From assembly GCA_905182175.1 (NCBI GenBank), contig CAJJAT010000005.1, positions 1 through 56,600 of the forward strand: DNA of 56,600 nucleotides, written 5' to 3'. The notes beneath the pieces are model-generated. The model saw only the letters and a list, made by a program, of their open reading frames with translations. It searched no databases and was not told where the DNA came from. Shown here piece by piece: positions 1 to 7,758 of the stretch. This DNA comes from Flavobacteriales bacterium UBA1494. Its GTDB lineage: Bacteria; Bacteroidota; Bacteroidia; Flavobacteriales_E; Vicingaceae. Positions within the stretch are counted from its first letter, which is position 1. Each line of letters starts with the position of its first letter. Position numbers and translations under genes: made by a program.

Positions 1-318
1 GAAAATGAAAGCCAATTCTTCTGGTTCTTTAATTGCTGCTCTAAATCGCACAATAGACAGTGCTCCAACTAAACCTAAGGAAAGGGCAAGAGAAGATTTT
101 ACAATGGTGATAATGAGCATTGTTGTAAAAGCTAGAATCATAAAGTTGGCAGAGAAGTCTTTTCTGTTTGATAAACTTTTAGCTACTTTTTGATAGGTAA
201 TGCCCAACAACCAACAGAGAATGATAATGGTAACAGAACTAATTAAAAAGTCTGTTAGCGATATATTACTATTCTCAGTGATGAGAAATTTTTCGAAGAG
301 GTTCCACTTATTTTCCAT
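1..318 (-). CDS. DUF4956 membrane protein, second copy (N-terminal part; runs off window edge)
   Basis: The first 106 codons of a DUF4956 family membrane protein are seen; the rest lies left of the window. It starts at an ATG (316-318) giving MENKWNLFEKFL and aligns without gaps to the complete copy at 4826-5506. Only 6 of 318 bases differ, and five of these are synonymous; the one replacement is Thr for Ile in the first membrane segment. That pattern suggests a recent duplicate kept under selection. DUF4956 proteins are small multi-pass membrane proteins usually encoded next to VTC polyphosphate polymerase and CotH genes, as in the neighbouring cassette. This copy sits just downstream of the cotH stop (472) but has its own conserved -7 element, so it probably heads a second cassette. 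Molecular function is unknown. Confidence 0.9.
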   Translation of the reverse strand, partial: MENKWNLFEKFLITENSNISLTDFLISSVTIIILCWLLGITYQKVAKSLSNRKDFSANFMILAFTTMLIITIVKSSLALSLGLVGALSIVRFRAAIKEPEELAFIF

Positions 319-336
319 CTGTAAAAATTAAGAATT

Positions 337-344
337 CAAAGTTA
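337..344 (-). promoter_or_regulatory. Bacteroidota -7 element (TAACTTTG) of the second DUF4956 gene
   Basis: On the minus strand this reads TAACTTTG, a match to TAnnTTTG, 19 bases upstream of the ATG. The paralogous site at 5525-5532 reads TAAGTTTG: the only change is at a position the consensus leaves free, which supports function. No clear -33 element was found. Confidence 0.5.
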
Positions 345-471
345 ATGTTATTAAATAAACGTTAAGCGAATATTTAGAGCGAATATAGTAATAGAGCTCT
401 TTTAAGAATAAGACCTGGAGCAAGACTACAAATAGGTATAATACATGAGCAAGAAGTATTTATGATTTCAA

Positions 472-3462
472 TTAGTAGAACATTTCTGCAACCTTTTTCT
501 TTTTCCCTTCGATAACTTTCCCTTCCAGAATAACTTTTGATTTTTTTTCGATAACAAAGTCATTTTCGCAATTAATAAATGTTAGTCCTTCCGTCTTGAT
601 TAGTGCAGGGCCATATTCTGGTTTCTTTTGAAGTAGTACTAAACCAAACTTTGAGTCTTTAATTGAAACCTTAGTGAGATATACTTCCGATAAGTCCTTT
701 GAAGCAGTGCCAATGTTGCAATTCGTAATCTGAGTATTACTCACCCATAGGGTAGAGCCTTCGCCACCACTTATACCTTTATCTTTTATGTTCTGAATGT
801 TACAACTGTCTATTTTTATTTTGCTTGTACTAAAGTCGATTGCGTCATTTCCAACTCTATCAAAAGAAGTATTGATAAGCTTGCCTGTGCAATAGTCAGA
901 ATCAAAAGCATCAGCAAAAATATCTTCAAATTTGCAGTTTGCTACTAAAAAGTCTGTCTTGATTATATTAAGAGCGTCTTCGCAAGAATTCTTTTGGAAA
1001 GTACAATGTTGGATTTCAACCTCGGATTCGTAGAAATTAATGGCACCTGAGAGATTCCATCCTTCATAGCTAAAAGTATTTAGATTGCTAAATGTTACAT
1101 GTTGCACGAAGCTTTTCTGTTCCGCTTGTAAAACAGAGAGGCCGTTACCTGTTTTATCAGAAGAATGGACTAGAATAGGTCGTTCTTTTGAACCGTTAAA
1201 GTGAACTGCAGAAAAAGACAGAATGGAAGCTTCGTTTATTAAATCGACTGAAGATCCAGCTTCAAAGATTACTGTTTTTCCTGAAGGGATTATAACTTTA
1301 TGTCTCAGCGTTTTATTTCCAATTAATCGCAGTGTATCGTTCGCCTCAACAAATATTTGACTTGCATTAGAACTATCCGAGTGCAATAATTTTTGATACG
1401 GACTTGGTTTGATATTTTTGTTCCACAGTGTAAGCTCAGTTAGATGCTTTTTGTTAGAATCTAAATCTTCAAACTCAATATATGCCGATGATTCATAGTA
1501 AGGTAAATAAATTGTATCCTGACCTTGTATGTCTTTGAACTCTTCAATGACAACATCTTTTAAGCTAGCAATTGGTCTTTTTTTATTGTCTAATAGGCGT
1601 GTTAATTTAACTTTTCTATTGTTATAATTCTCTACATGTAATTTTGCTTTATTATCAACCTTAGAATAGTATGCGTTTAAAAAATATGGAAATAGCACTC
1701 GGTGATAATTTTTAGAATAGAGGACTTTGCTGTCTGTTAATTTAATTCGACTGAAAAAATCGTCATTTATTCTTTCTTTTAACTCAGGTAAATAGTTTCT
1801 AATAACTGTTGCATTATTTAATAAAAAGGAGCTATCTAATTTATAAGAAGGGAATTCCGATTTTATGATTGGAAGAAATTCGTCAATTTTTGCTTGATGT
1901 TTGACATAGAAGTCAGACACAAATATTGGGTCGCTATATTTTTCTAAATAATCGATGTACTGAAGAATTAATTTTTTTGAAGTAAATAAATAGGGGTACA
2001 AATTAGCCCAAGAGCTTAGAGGCTTATCTAATGCATAAGTAAGTGCTAACGGCTTAAAATCTTTTAATTTGTAATAGTCAGTATAATTGTCATAATTGAT
2101 AAATTCAAGCTTGCAATTTATAGGATTGTAATAAAACCTTAAGTTATGCCATACTGCACCATGTCTCCCCTGATGAAGGTCTGTTAGGGCTAAAAATTTC
2201 GCAAGCTTGTCTATGTCAAATATTTCATCTACAGGCGTTTCTCTCGTTTTGAATTGATAGAGCAGGCTATGAGCAATAAGGAACTGATTTTTTAGCTTTT
2301 CACTTTCAATAATCTTAGAAGTTCCAAAAGGGATTATTCTGCTCGTTTGATAATTGGGGTAGGTTTGCCAATCTTTAATTGGGTTCAATCCTTTATGCAT
2401 GGCCGTGTTTCGCCACATTGGGTTTTCATCAAACTTTACAATTGGACCTTCTCGCCGTAAATTACTTTCGACAAGCTGCTTCGTAAAGTGTTCTTCAATA
2501 GCATAGATTCCCCTACTTTCCTGATTGATGTACACTTGGCTGAAATCGTATCGAGTAGTTAGCAGGCCCTCTTGTCTCATCAGCTGATGCGACAAGTATT
2601 CATGTAAATGATTTCTACTTTTTGTTGTTTGTAAAGAAAATTGTCTCAGTCGATTAAATGTTTTCCCTTTTCTAACTTTAATTCTAAACGACCATTTTTT
2701 GCCCATTAGATGGTCTAACCAATCACCTTTAAACCTGGCCTTTATTGGTAAAACATCATTGCCATCAGAGAGTATTCCTTTGCTCCAAACTCCGCTACTA
2801 AAATGAACACCCTGCTCAAACGCTTCGGCTTTAAATTTTTCAAAACGAGCCATTTTCTTGTCGCTAAAGTTCAGCGACAAGAATTTGTTATTGGGATATT
2901 CATTGTATGTTTTCTGTTTGATTCGTTTAACTTCTAAATTGTCAAAGTAAGCGGAGTCTGATCTGGCAATGAAAGCATAAATAGATATTTGGTTTGTATG
3001 TGGAGGAATTTCAAATTTAATTTCGATTTTTTTCCAACCATTTTTACCATTTTCTACTGTTTTTGTAGTTGCTTCATAAAAGATTGTTGGATTGTTGGAT
3101 TGAATAACCAATGCACCAAGATTTTTTTTGTCTTTTCGCCAAATGGAGACTTTAAAGTATTCATTCAATTTCACGTCATTTAACTTCACGTTCAAACCAT
3201 ACTTTGCTCCCTTCGTTAATAGTATGCTCTCATCCTTGCTAAAAGCTTCCTTTTTAGTTCTAAGACCCCCAGTTTTAAATTCGGCCATAACGCCATTTGA
3301 AAAACGATGGAGATGGGTTTTGTTTGTTTTTGTAGTATCAGCGCATTCCACGGTGCAAGAAGCAATAGCGAAGGTACTCGCCTCCTTTTTAGCATACGTG
3401 CTGAAATTATCGCAGGCACTAAAAAACATTGCTAAACATAAAATTGAGACAATGGCTTTCAT
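472..3462 (-). CDS. CotH kinase family lipoprotein with N-terminal CBM-like domain and C-terminal beta-helix
   Basis: CotH kinase family protein, about 996 residues, predicted surface or periplasmic lipoprotein. The start at 3462 is preferred over an in-frame ATG at 3507 because it gives a short lipoprotein signal ending in lipobox FSAC (Cys17). Order of parts: lipid anchor; a beta-sandwich-like domain of about 150 residues with a CTVEC motif; the CotH domain (FKGDW, KWSFRIKV, YDFSQVYING-like, GIYAIEEHF, RREGPIVKFDE and later NLRFYYNP/FINYDN); and a C-terminal right-handed beta-helix with repeating INxSFDxxGNDAID-type turns. CotH proteins are protein kinase-like enzymes that phosphorylate Ser in spore coat proteins; the substrate here is unknown. 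It is the last gene of the DUF4956-VTC-lipoprotein-CotH cassette, and its N-terminal domain is paralogous to the protein encoded just upstream. Confidence 0.85.
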   Translation of the reverse strand: MKAIVSILCLAMFFSACDNFSTYAKKEASTFAIASCTVECADTTKTNKTHLHRFSNGVMAEFKTGGLRTKKEAFSKDESILLTKGAKYGLNVKLNDVKLNEYFKVSIWRKDKKNLGALVIQSNNPTIFYEATTKTVENGKNGWKKIEIKFEIPPHTNQISIYAFIARSDSAYFDNLEVKRIKQKTYNEYPNNKFLSLNFSDKKMARFEKFKAEAFEQGVHFSSGVWSKGILSDGNDVLPIKARFKGDWLDHLMGKKWSFRIKVRKGKTFNRLRQFSLQTTKSRNHLHEYLSHQLMRQEGLLTTRYDFSQVYINQESRGIYAIEEHFTKQLVESNLRREGPIVKFDENPMWRNTAMHKGLNPIKDWQTYPNYQTSRIIPFGTSKIIESEKLKNQFLIAHSLLYQFKTRETPVDEIFDIDKLAKFLALTDLHQGRHGAVWHNLRFYYNPINCKLEFINYDNYTDYYKLKDFKPLALTYALDKPLSSWANLYPYLFTSKKLILQYIDYLEKYSDPIFVSDFYVKHQAKIDEFLPIIKSEFPSYKLDSSFLLNNATVIRNYLPELKERINDDFFSRIKLTDSKVLYSKNYHRVLFPYFLNAYYSKVDNKAKLHVENYNNRKVKLTRLLDNKKRPIASLKDVVIEEFKDIQGQDTIYLPYYESSAYIEFEDLDSNKKHLTELTLWNKNIKPSPYQKLLHSDSSNASQIFVEANDTLRLIGNKTLRHKVIIPSGKTVIFEAGSSVDLINEASILSFSAVHFNGSKERPILVHSSDKTGNGLSVLQAEQKSFVQHVTFSNLNTFSYEGWNLSGAINFYESEVEIQHCTFQKNSCEDALNIIKTDFLVANCKFEDIFADAFDSDYCTGKLINTSFDRVGNDAIDFSTSKIKIDSCNIQNIKDKGISGGEGSTLWVSNTQITNCNIGTASKDLSEVYLTKVSIKDSKFGLVLLQKKPEYGPALIKTEGLTFINCENDFVIEKKSKVILEGKVIEGKKKKVAEMFY

Positions 3463-3518
3463 TGAGCGTTGGACTAATTTTATGTTTGGAGGTAAACGTT
3501 TGTGCACACTTCTTAGGT

Positions 3519-4097
3519 TTAATCCAATTTTATTTTTTCTAGTTCTAAATGATCAAAATATGCCAAGTTAGATGAGGCTATGTAGGAATAAACTTTAATG
3601 GCGTTGACACCTTTTGGAATTTCAAATTCTATTAAAATTTTTTCCCAACCATTTTCTGTTGTTTGTGTCACCTTTTTTTTAGCAGTGTACAGCTTTTTAG
3701 AATTTAGACTTTCAACAACTAAGGCAGCTAATTTCGATTCATCTTTTCGCCAAACAGAAACTCTATAACTTTCTTCTGCTTTTAGATTTTTGGCAGTTAG
3801 TGCAAGGCCGTATTTTTTCTTGGGTGTTAGCTGAATGCTCTTGTTTCCATCATAAAATTCTGTTGACACCTTTGTTCCGCCAATTTTTACAGAATATTCA
3901 TGGCCCTCTCCATTCGAATGTTTGTGAACTCCTTTTTGGGATAGAGTATCTGAGCACTCAACTGTGCAAACAATCATGGAATTATATTTTTTCCCAGGAG
4001 AATCTATAGTTTCTGCTTTTTTTTGACCATCTCCACAGGCGTTTAGACCAAATAAAATGTTGAAAATGAGTACTATATACAGTGTGTTTTTCATCAT
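3519..4097 (-). CDS. Small lipoprotein paralogous to the CotH N-terminal domain
   Basis: A 192-residue predicted lipoprotein (signal ends LNAC, Cys21; ATG at 4097 or 4094). The mature part aligns along its length with the N-terminal domain of the adjacent CotH protein: CTVECSDT versus CTVECADT, KKKYGLAL versus GAKYGLNV, YRVSVWRKDESKLAALVV versus FKVSIWRKDKKNLGALVI, and ENGWEKILIEFEIP versus KNGWKKIEIKFEIP. Both end in a segment like IASSNLAYFDHLELEKIK, typical of carbohydrate-binding-like beta-sandwich modules. No catalytic motif is seen. It lies 12 bases after the VTC gene and about 56 bases before cotH, in one operon. Likely a binding module or partner for the kinase; this is inference from homology and position. 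Confidence 0.8.
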   Translation of the reverse strand: MMKNTLYIVLIFNILFGLNACGDGQKKAETIDSPGKKYNSMIVCTVECSDTLSQKGVHKHSNGEGHEYSVKIGGTKVSTEFYDGNKSIQLTPKKKYGLALTAKNLKAEESYRVSVWRKDESKLAALVVESLNSKKLYTAKKKVTQTTENGWEKILIEFEIPKGVNAIKVYSYIASSNLAYFDHLELEKIKLD

Positions 4098-4109
4098 TGC
4101 TTTTTATAT

Positions 4110-4823
4110 TTATACCGCTAAATGTGGATTAAAAATTTCCACACCTCGGATGTATTTTGAGAATTTTCCGAGTCTAACGGGAAGGGCTGTTGTAATTTTT
4201 TTAACGCTTTTATCGTCCGCTATGTCATACTTCAATTCTAGAATAATTGTATTTTCAGGAAGTGCTTTCTCAAGGAATGAACCAGTTAATGACTTAACAT
4301 TGATGAACTTTAAATTGTAATCTAAGGTAAATCTGAAAAGCTTATCGAAAGATTGAAAATACTCTCTTTCGTAATTATTGAGAAGGGTTGGCACGTTTCT
4401 TTTGAGTTCAGATCTTACCATTTCAGGAAGTTCTGAGGCTTGGAATACTGAATTCCAATCTTGGCGGGAAAATCCTTCTTTTAGATGGAATGACTTTAAT
4501 GGGTATGACTTTTTCTTACCTGCAGCACCAAATTTTAATTTGATTTCTAATATTGGTTCCTGAATAAGCCCGAGTGTTTCGCCATACCAGCGCACTCTAA
4601 TTTTCGTTCTTTCACTTTTCCCAAAGTGGTTTTCATAGTAGCTTGTAAGGTTTGGAGTGTCAAAATAGATATTGTTCACTTTCCTTTTGTGGTAGATGGG
4701 CGAAAATATTCCTGTATTTATTTTAAGTAGCATTTTCGCGTAAGAGAGACTGCTGTTTTCTAAAACAAACTTTCGCTCGAATCGAGCAGTTTCCAACAAG
4801 GTATAGTTCGCAGGAGTCGACAT
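4110..4823 (-). CDS. VTC domain polyphosphate polymerase
   Basis: A 237-residue protein of the VTC/triphosphate-tunnel family. Visible motifs are ARFERKFVL (RxExK), NNIYFDTP, KIRVRWYGE, LEIKLK, the NYEREYF segment, LELKYD and KFSKYIRGVE; together they supply the Arg, Lys and Glu residues that line the phosphate tunnel. The family makes inorganic polyphosphate from NTP in eukaryotic VTC4; bacterial stand-alone forms are annotated as polyphosphate polymerase domain proteins. There is no signal peptide, so it is cytosolic, probably working at the membrane with DUF4956. Its ATG lies 2 bases after the DUF4956 stop, indicating tight coupling. Length is usual for bacterial members. Confidence 0.9.
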   Translation of the reverse strand: MSTPANYTLLETARFERKFVLENSSLSYAKMLLKINTGIFSPIYHKRKVNNIYFDTPNLTSYYENHFGKSERTKIRVRWYGETLGLIQEPILEIKLKFGAAGKKKSYPLKSFHLKEGFSRQDWNSVFQASELPEMVRSELKRNVPTLLNNYEREYFQSFDKLFRFTLDYNLKFINVKSLTGSFLEKALPENTIILELKYDIADDKSVKKITTALPVRLGKFSKYIRGVEIFNPHLAV

Positions 4824-4825
4824 AA

Positions 4826-5506
4826 TTAGTACGCCTTACTATCTAGAAAAGAAATGTTTGTGTTGGGGTAAGCTGCAAGGAGCTCATTTTTGAATACTTC
4901 TAAATTATTGCTTTTTTGAACGTTTGCAACGTACGCTATTTCTGAAGCGCCATCCACTTGGTCAAAACGTTTTAGAAGGGGCTGGCTGAAATGTTTTGCC
5001 ATCAATTCCCTGACCACATTCAGCTCTACTTTGTCTTGGTTTGAATTAATGCTGACAAAGATATTTTGACTTTCATTTTTTCCCTGAATAAAGAATCTAC
5101 CCCATAGAATTACCATGAATATACAAAATGCAGTAAGCACAATTGGGATCTGATTTGCTCCTAAACCCAATCCAATAGAGATAGAAAAGAAAATGAAAGC
5201 CAATTCTTCTGGTTCTTTAATTGCTGCTCTAAATCGCACAATAGACAGTGCTCCAACTAAACCTAAGGAAAGGGCAAGAGAAGATTTTACAATGGTGATA
5301 ATAAGCATTGTTGTAAAAGCAAGAATCATAAAGTTGGCAGAGAAGTCTTTTCTGTTTGACAAACTTTTAGCTACTTTTTGATAGGTAATGCCCAACAACC
5401 AACAGAGAATGATAATGATAACAGAACTAATTAAAAAGTCTGTTAGCGAGATATTACTATTCTCAGTGATGAGAAATTTTTCGAAAAGGTTCCACTTATT
5501 TTCCAT
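4826..5506 (-). CDS. DUF4956 membrane protein, complete copy
   Basis: A 226-residue DUF4956 protein starting MENKWNLFEKF. The reading frame could extend two codons to a TTG at 5512, but the ATG at 5506 is shared with the second copy. Hydrophobic segments lie at about residues 23-42, 60-95 and 105-145, giving roughly four membrane spans; the last 75 residues are soluble and mixed alpha/beta. The conserved GLVGALSIVRFRAAIKEPEE segment lies on a cytosolic loop. It heads the operon DUF4956-VTC-lipoprotein-CotH and has a -7 element at 5525-5532. The function is not established; linkage suggests a membrane partner of the polyphosphate polymerase. Confidence 0.88.
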   Translation of the reverse strand: MENKWNLFEKFLITENSNISLTDFLISSVIIIILCWLLGITYQKVAKSLSNRKDFSANFMILAFTTMLIITIVKSSLALSLGLVGALSIVRFRAAIKEPEELAFIFFSISIGLGLGANQIPIVLTAFCIFMVILWGRFFIQGKNESQNIFVSINSNQDKVELNVVRELMAKHFSQPLLKRFDQVDGASEIAYVANVQKSNNLEVFKNELLAAYPNTNISFLDSKAY

Positions 5507-5563
5507 GAACAAAAATTAAGGAAACAAACTTAATGTTATTAAATAAATGTTAAGCGAATATTA
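5189..5563. repeat. Segmental duplication, right copy (paired with 1-375)
   Basis: Gapless match to 1-318 (98% identity) followed by weaker similarity upstream of the start codon. The remaining 360 bases of this DUF4956 gene have no counterpart visible because the other copy leaves the window. Confidence 0.93.
5525..5532 (-). promoter_or_regulatory. Bacteroidota -7 element (TAAGTTTG) of the DUF4956-VTC-CotH operon
   Basis: The minus strand reads TAAGTTTG (TAnnTTTG), 19 bases before the ATG at 5506. The paralogous promoter at 337-344 keeps all six fixed positions. The PPase gene upstream ends at 5598, so the cassette may also receive read-through. Confidence 0.5.
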
Positions 5564-5597
5564 CTAGAGAATGTAAAATTTTGTCGTTGAAATATTC

Positions 5598-6197
5598 TTA
5601 GAATGACTGTTTGGCGGTAGAATAAATTTCTTCGGCTGTATTTTTGTCCTTATATCCACTGCTTACCATCATGCCTTTCCCCTTGTAATAGGTGAACCAA
5701 GTTTCAATAATAGTGCTAATTCCGGGGTATTTTTCATCTAATTCTTGCAAAGAGTTAACCCCATTTAGCGAACTATTTCTATTTATACCAATTAGTTTGT
5801 CATCCTGTTCGCCATTATCTTTGAGTTTAAGTACTCCAATTATTTTAGAATCTATTGTTTCGCCGATTTTTGCCGGCGGCCCAATAGATATAATATCTAG
5901 AGGATCTCCATCTCCACCTAATTCGTAAGGTAGCACTGTTTCTCGAATCATTCCATAGTTTGCAGGGTAACCGAGGTAATTAATCGTCCGAGGTTCCCCA
6001 TCAATCGAATCTCTTTCTATTTGGCTATTGGTTTTGTTGAGCTCGTATTTATCCACTGTTCCAGCAGGTATTTCGACTAACATTGTCACCCAAACTTCTC
6101 TGCTGTTAATTTTAGATTCTTCCGCCAACTTTGGTTGATTACAAGCAAACAATGAGGCAATTAAAAAAGAGGATAGTATAACTCGGAGTATTTTCAA
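5598..6197 (-). CDS. Family I inorganic pyrophosphatase, predicted lipoprotein
   Basis: Hydrolyses pyrophosphate to phosphate. Family I signatures are present: EIPAGTVDKYE (like EIPxGSxxKYE), YPANYGMI (YPxNYGxI) and the catalytic GDGDPLDII. Unusually there is a Cys-lipoprotein signal (about 17 hydrophobic residues ending LFAC) in front, so the enzyme is predicted to be exported and lipid-anchored, unlike the cytosolic housekeeping Ppa. No ATG fits that signal; a TTG at 6197 does. A longer reading frame reaches ATGs at 6275 and 6344, but a TAnnTTTG element at 6221-6228 lies between those and the signal, favouring the TTG. It is encoded just upstream of, and co-directional with, the polyphosphate cassette. 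Confidence 0.82.
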   Translation of the reverse strand: MKILRVILSSFLIASLFACNQPKLAEESKINSREVWVTMLVEIPAGTVDKYELNKTNSQIERDSIDGEPRTINYLGYPANYGMIRETVLPYELGGDGDPLDIISIGPPAKIGETIDSKIIGVLKLKDNGEQDDKLIGINRNSSLNGVNSLQELDEKYPGISTIIETWFTYYKGKGMMVSSGYKDKNTAEEIYSTAKQSF

Positions 6198-6220
6198 AAT
6201 AATGTTCTTAGGATAAGCAG

Positions 6221-6228
6221 CAAAAATA
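6221..6228 (-). promoter_or_regulatory. Candidate -7 element (TATTTTTG) for the lipoprotein PPase
   Basis: The minus strand reads TATTTTTG, 23 bases upstream of the proposed TTG start at 6197. It argues against translation starting at the upstream ATGs. No good -33 TTG was seen at the usual distance. Confidence 0.4.
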
Positions 6229-6326
6229 TAAAAACGATTCGTCGAAAAGTTGAAACCTTGTAAAATCTTCGTCATTATTACTTTTGGCGGGCAATTTGCG
6301 ATACCCGCATAGCAAATTGAAAATAT

Positions 6327-6744
6327 ATGATACATGCATCTCAAATTAAGACAAGGTCTAGCATTATTGATAAAATGGATGACAATATTTTAAAAATTGC
6401 TAGAAAGCAAGGAGTTGAAATGGTCATTGACATTTTACAGGAAATAAGTGCTGTTTACAAAGAGCTATTGAATGACAAACCAGCTAAACTCTTGGTCATT
6501 GTCGATGAAGGATGTACTTCGGAAGTTGGCTTTATGAAAAAAATGGCTAAAAACAGCAGACAAGGTTTACGAAAGGCGGAAGCTATGGTGGTGAATACAC
6601 TAAGTAAGCGATTAGAGGTTAATTTTTACATTAGAAGATTTAAGCTAGATTATCCTAATTGCTGTTTTTAAAACAGAAAAAGAAGGTTTAGCATGGTTAA
6701 AAAACATCAAGCTAGTAAAGCTTATCTTACCTCAAAATTTTTTA
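6327..6744 (+). pseudogene. SEC14/STAS-like regulatory protein gene with a one-base frameshift
   Basis: The open frame 6327-6671 encodes 114 residues resembling short Bacteroidota proteins annotated as STAS/SEC14 domain: RSSIIDKMDDNILKI, LLVIVDEGC, KAEAMVVNTLSKRL, NFYIRRFK. The frame ends early in LDYPNCCF. One frame over, the expected C-terminus is present as VFKTEKEGLAWLKN. Removing one A of the AA pair at 6657-6658 restores YPIAVFKTEKEGLAWL. The restored frame has no stop before the next gene and would run straight into the deaminase. It is either a young pseudogene or a sequencing error. Identification of the family is from remembered pattern, so moderately sure. Confidence 0.6.
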
Positions 6745-7758
6745 ATGAAAAACCTGGCCCAGTTTGTTCAAGCTCTTCCGAAAGCAGAATTACATTTACA
6801 CATTGAAGGTTCGTTTGAACCGGAATTGATGTTTGAAATCGCAAAACGGAACAATATTTCAATTCCTTTTAACTCAGTAGAGGAGGTGAAAGCTGCATAT
6901 AAATTCAATAACCTTCAAGAGTTTTTAGACATTTATTATGCTGGAGCAAATGTTCTGATAACAGAACAAGATTTTTTCGATTTAACATGGGCGTATCTCA
7001 TCAAAGTTCATTCTCAGAATGTGAAGCACGTTGAACTATTTTTTGATCCGCAAACTCATACTGAAAGAGGAGTAGAGTTCCATACCGTGTTACTGGGAAT
7101 TTACAAAGCACTTGAGCAAGGCGAAAAAGAATTGGGAATATCTTTTCGCTTAATTATGTCTTATTTGAGGCACTTGAGCGAAGAATCTGCTTTTGAAACA
7201 TTCAACCAGTCTTTACCTTTCAAAGATTTAATTGATGGCGTTGGATTAGATTCTTCAGAAGTTGGCAATCCACCTGAGAAGTTTGAGAAGGTTTTTCAAG
7301 CTTCTGCCGAAGAAGGATACAAGTTATGCGCACATGCAGGGGAGGAAGGCCCTGCTGAATACATTTGGGGAGCACTGGATATATTGAGAGTTGATCGAAT
7401 TGACCATGGAAATCGTTGTTTAGATGATGAAAAATTAGTGGAGCGTTTAGTGAAGGAGCAAATGCCATTAACACTTTGTCCTCTCTCAAATTTAGAATTA
7501 AAGGTTATCCAAGATTTAAAAGATTTTCCTCTGAAGAGAATGATGGAACTAGGTTTGTTGGTTACTTTACATTCTGATGATCCCGCATATTTTGGTGGTT
7601 ACATGAATGAGAACTTCATAGAAACAGCTAAAGCAATCGATCTTTCAAAGGAAGAAATTGGTACGCTGATGAAAAATGGTTTCGAAGCTTCTTGGCTTAC
7701 GACTGAGGAGAAAGAGAAGTGGAAAGTCGAAATTGATGCTTTTGCCAAAGAATACTAA
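6745..7758 (+). CDS. Adenosine deaminase family protein, adenine deaminase (Aah1)-like
   Basis: A 337-residue zinc hydrolase of the adenosine deaminase superfamily. Metal and catalytic motifs: ELHLHIEG near the N-terminus, HAGEEGPAEY near residue 204, then RIDHG, CPLSN and HSDDPAYFGGY. In adenosine deaminases the fourth motif is normally RIGHG; RIDHG together with CPLSN and SDDPAYFGGY is the pattern of the Aah1-type adenine deaminases, so adenine to hypoxanthine is the better guess. It acts in the cytosol in purine salvage. The start ATG follows the frameshifted gene in the same restored frame. The 3' end overlaps the convergent radical SAM gene by 4 bases. Confidence 0.85.
   Translation: MKNLAQFVQALPKAELHLHIEGSFEPELMFEIAKRNNISIPFNSVEEVKAAYKFNNLQEFLDIYYAGANVLITEQDFFDLTWAYLIKVHSQNVKHVELFFDPQTHTERGVEFHTVLLGIYKALEQGEKELGISFRLIMSYLRHLSEESAFETFNQSLPFKDLIDGVGLDSSEVGNPPEKFEKVFQASAEEGYKLCAHAGEEGPAEYIWGALDILRVDRIDHGNRCLDDEKLVERLVKEQMPLTLCPLSNLELKVIQDLKDFPLKRMMELGLLVTLHSDDPAYFGGYMNENFIETAKAIDLSKEEIGTLMKNGFEASWLTTEEKEKWKVEIDAFAKEY

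Larger units (their letters stand above)
1..375. repeat. Segmental duplication, left copy (paired with 5189-5563)
   Basis: Bases 1-318 match 5189-5506 with 6 mismatches and no indels, and weaker similarity continues about 57 bases upstream of the start codon. The duplicated unit contains a DUF4956 gene start and its promoter region. The left limit lies outside the window. Confidence 0.93.

Noticed and set aside
6197-6344. N-terminal extension of the pyrophosphatase frame
   Set aside because: Would add non-family sequence in front of a complete lipoprotein signal and overlap the divergent gene start; a promoter-like element lies within it.
7220-7489. Minus-strand frame inside the deaminase gene
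   Set aside because: Shadow of the coding frame; no protein-family signal. The same holds for the other antisense frames within recognised genes.
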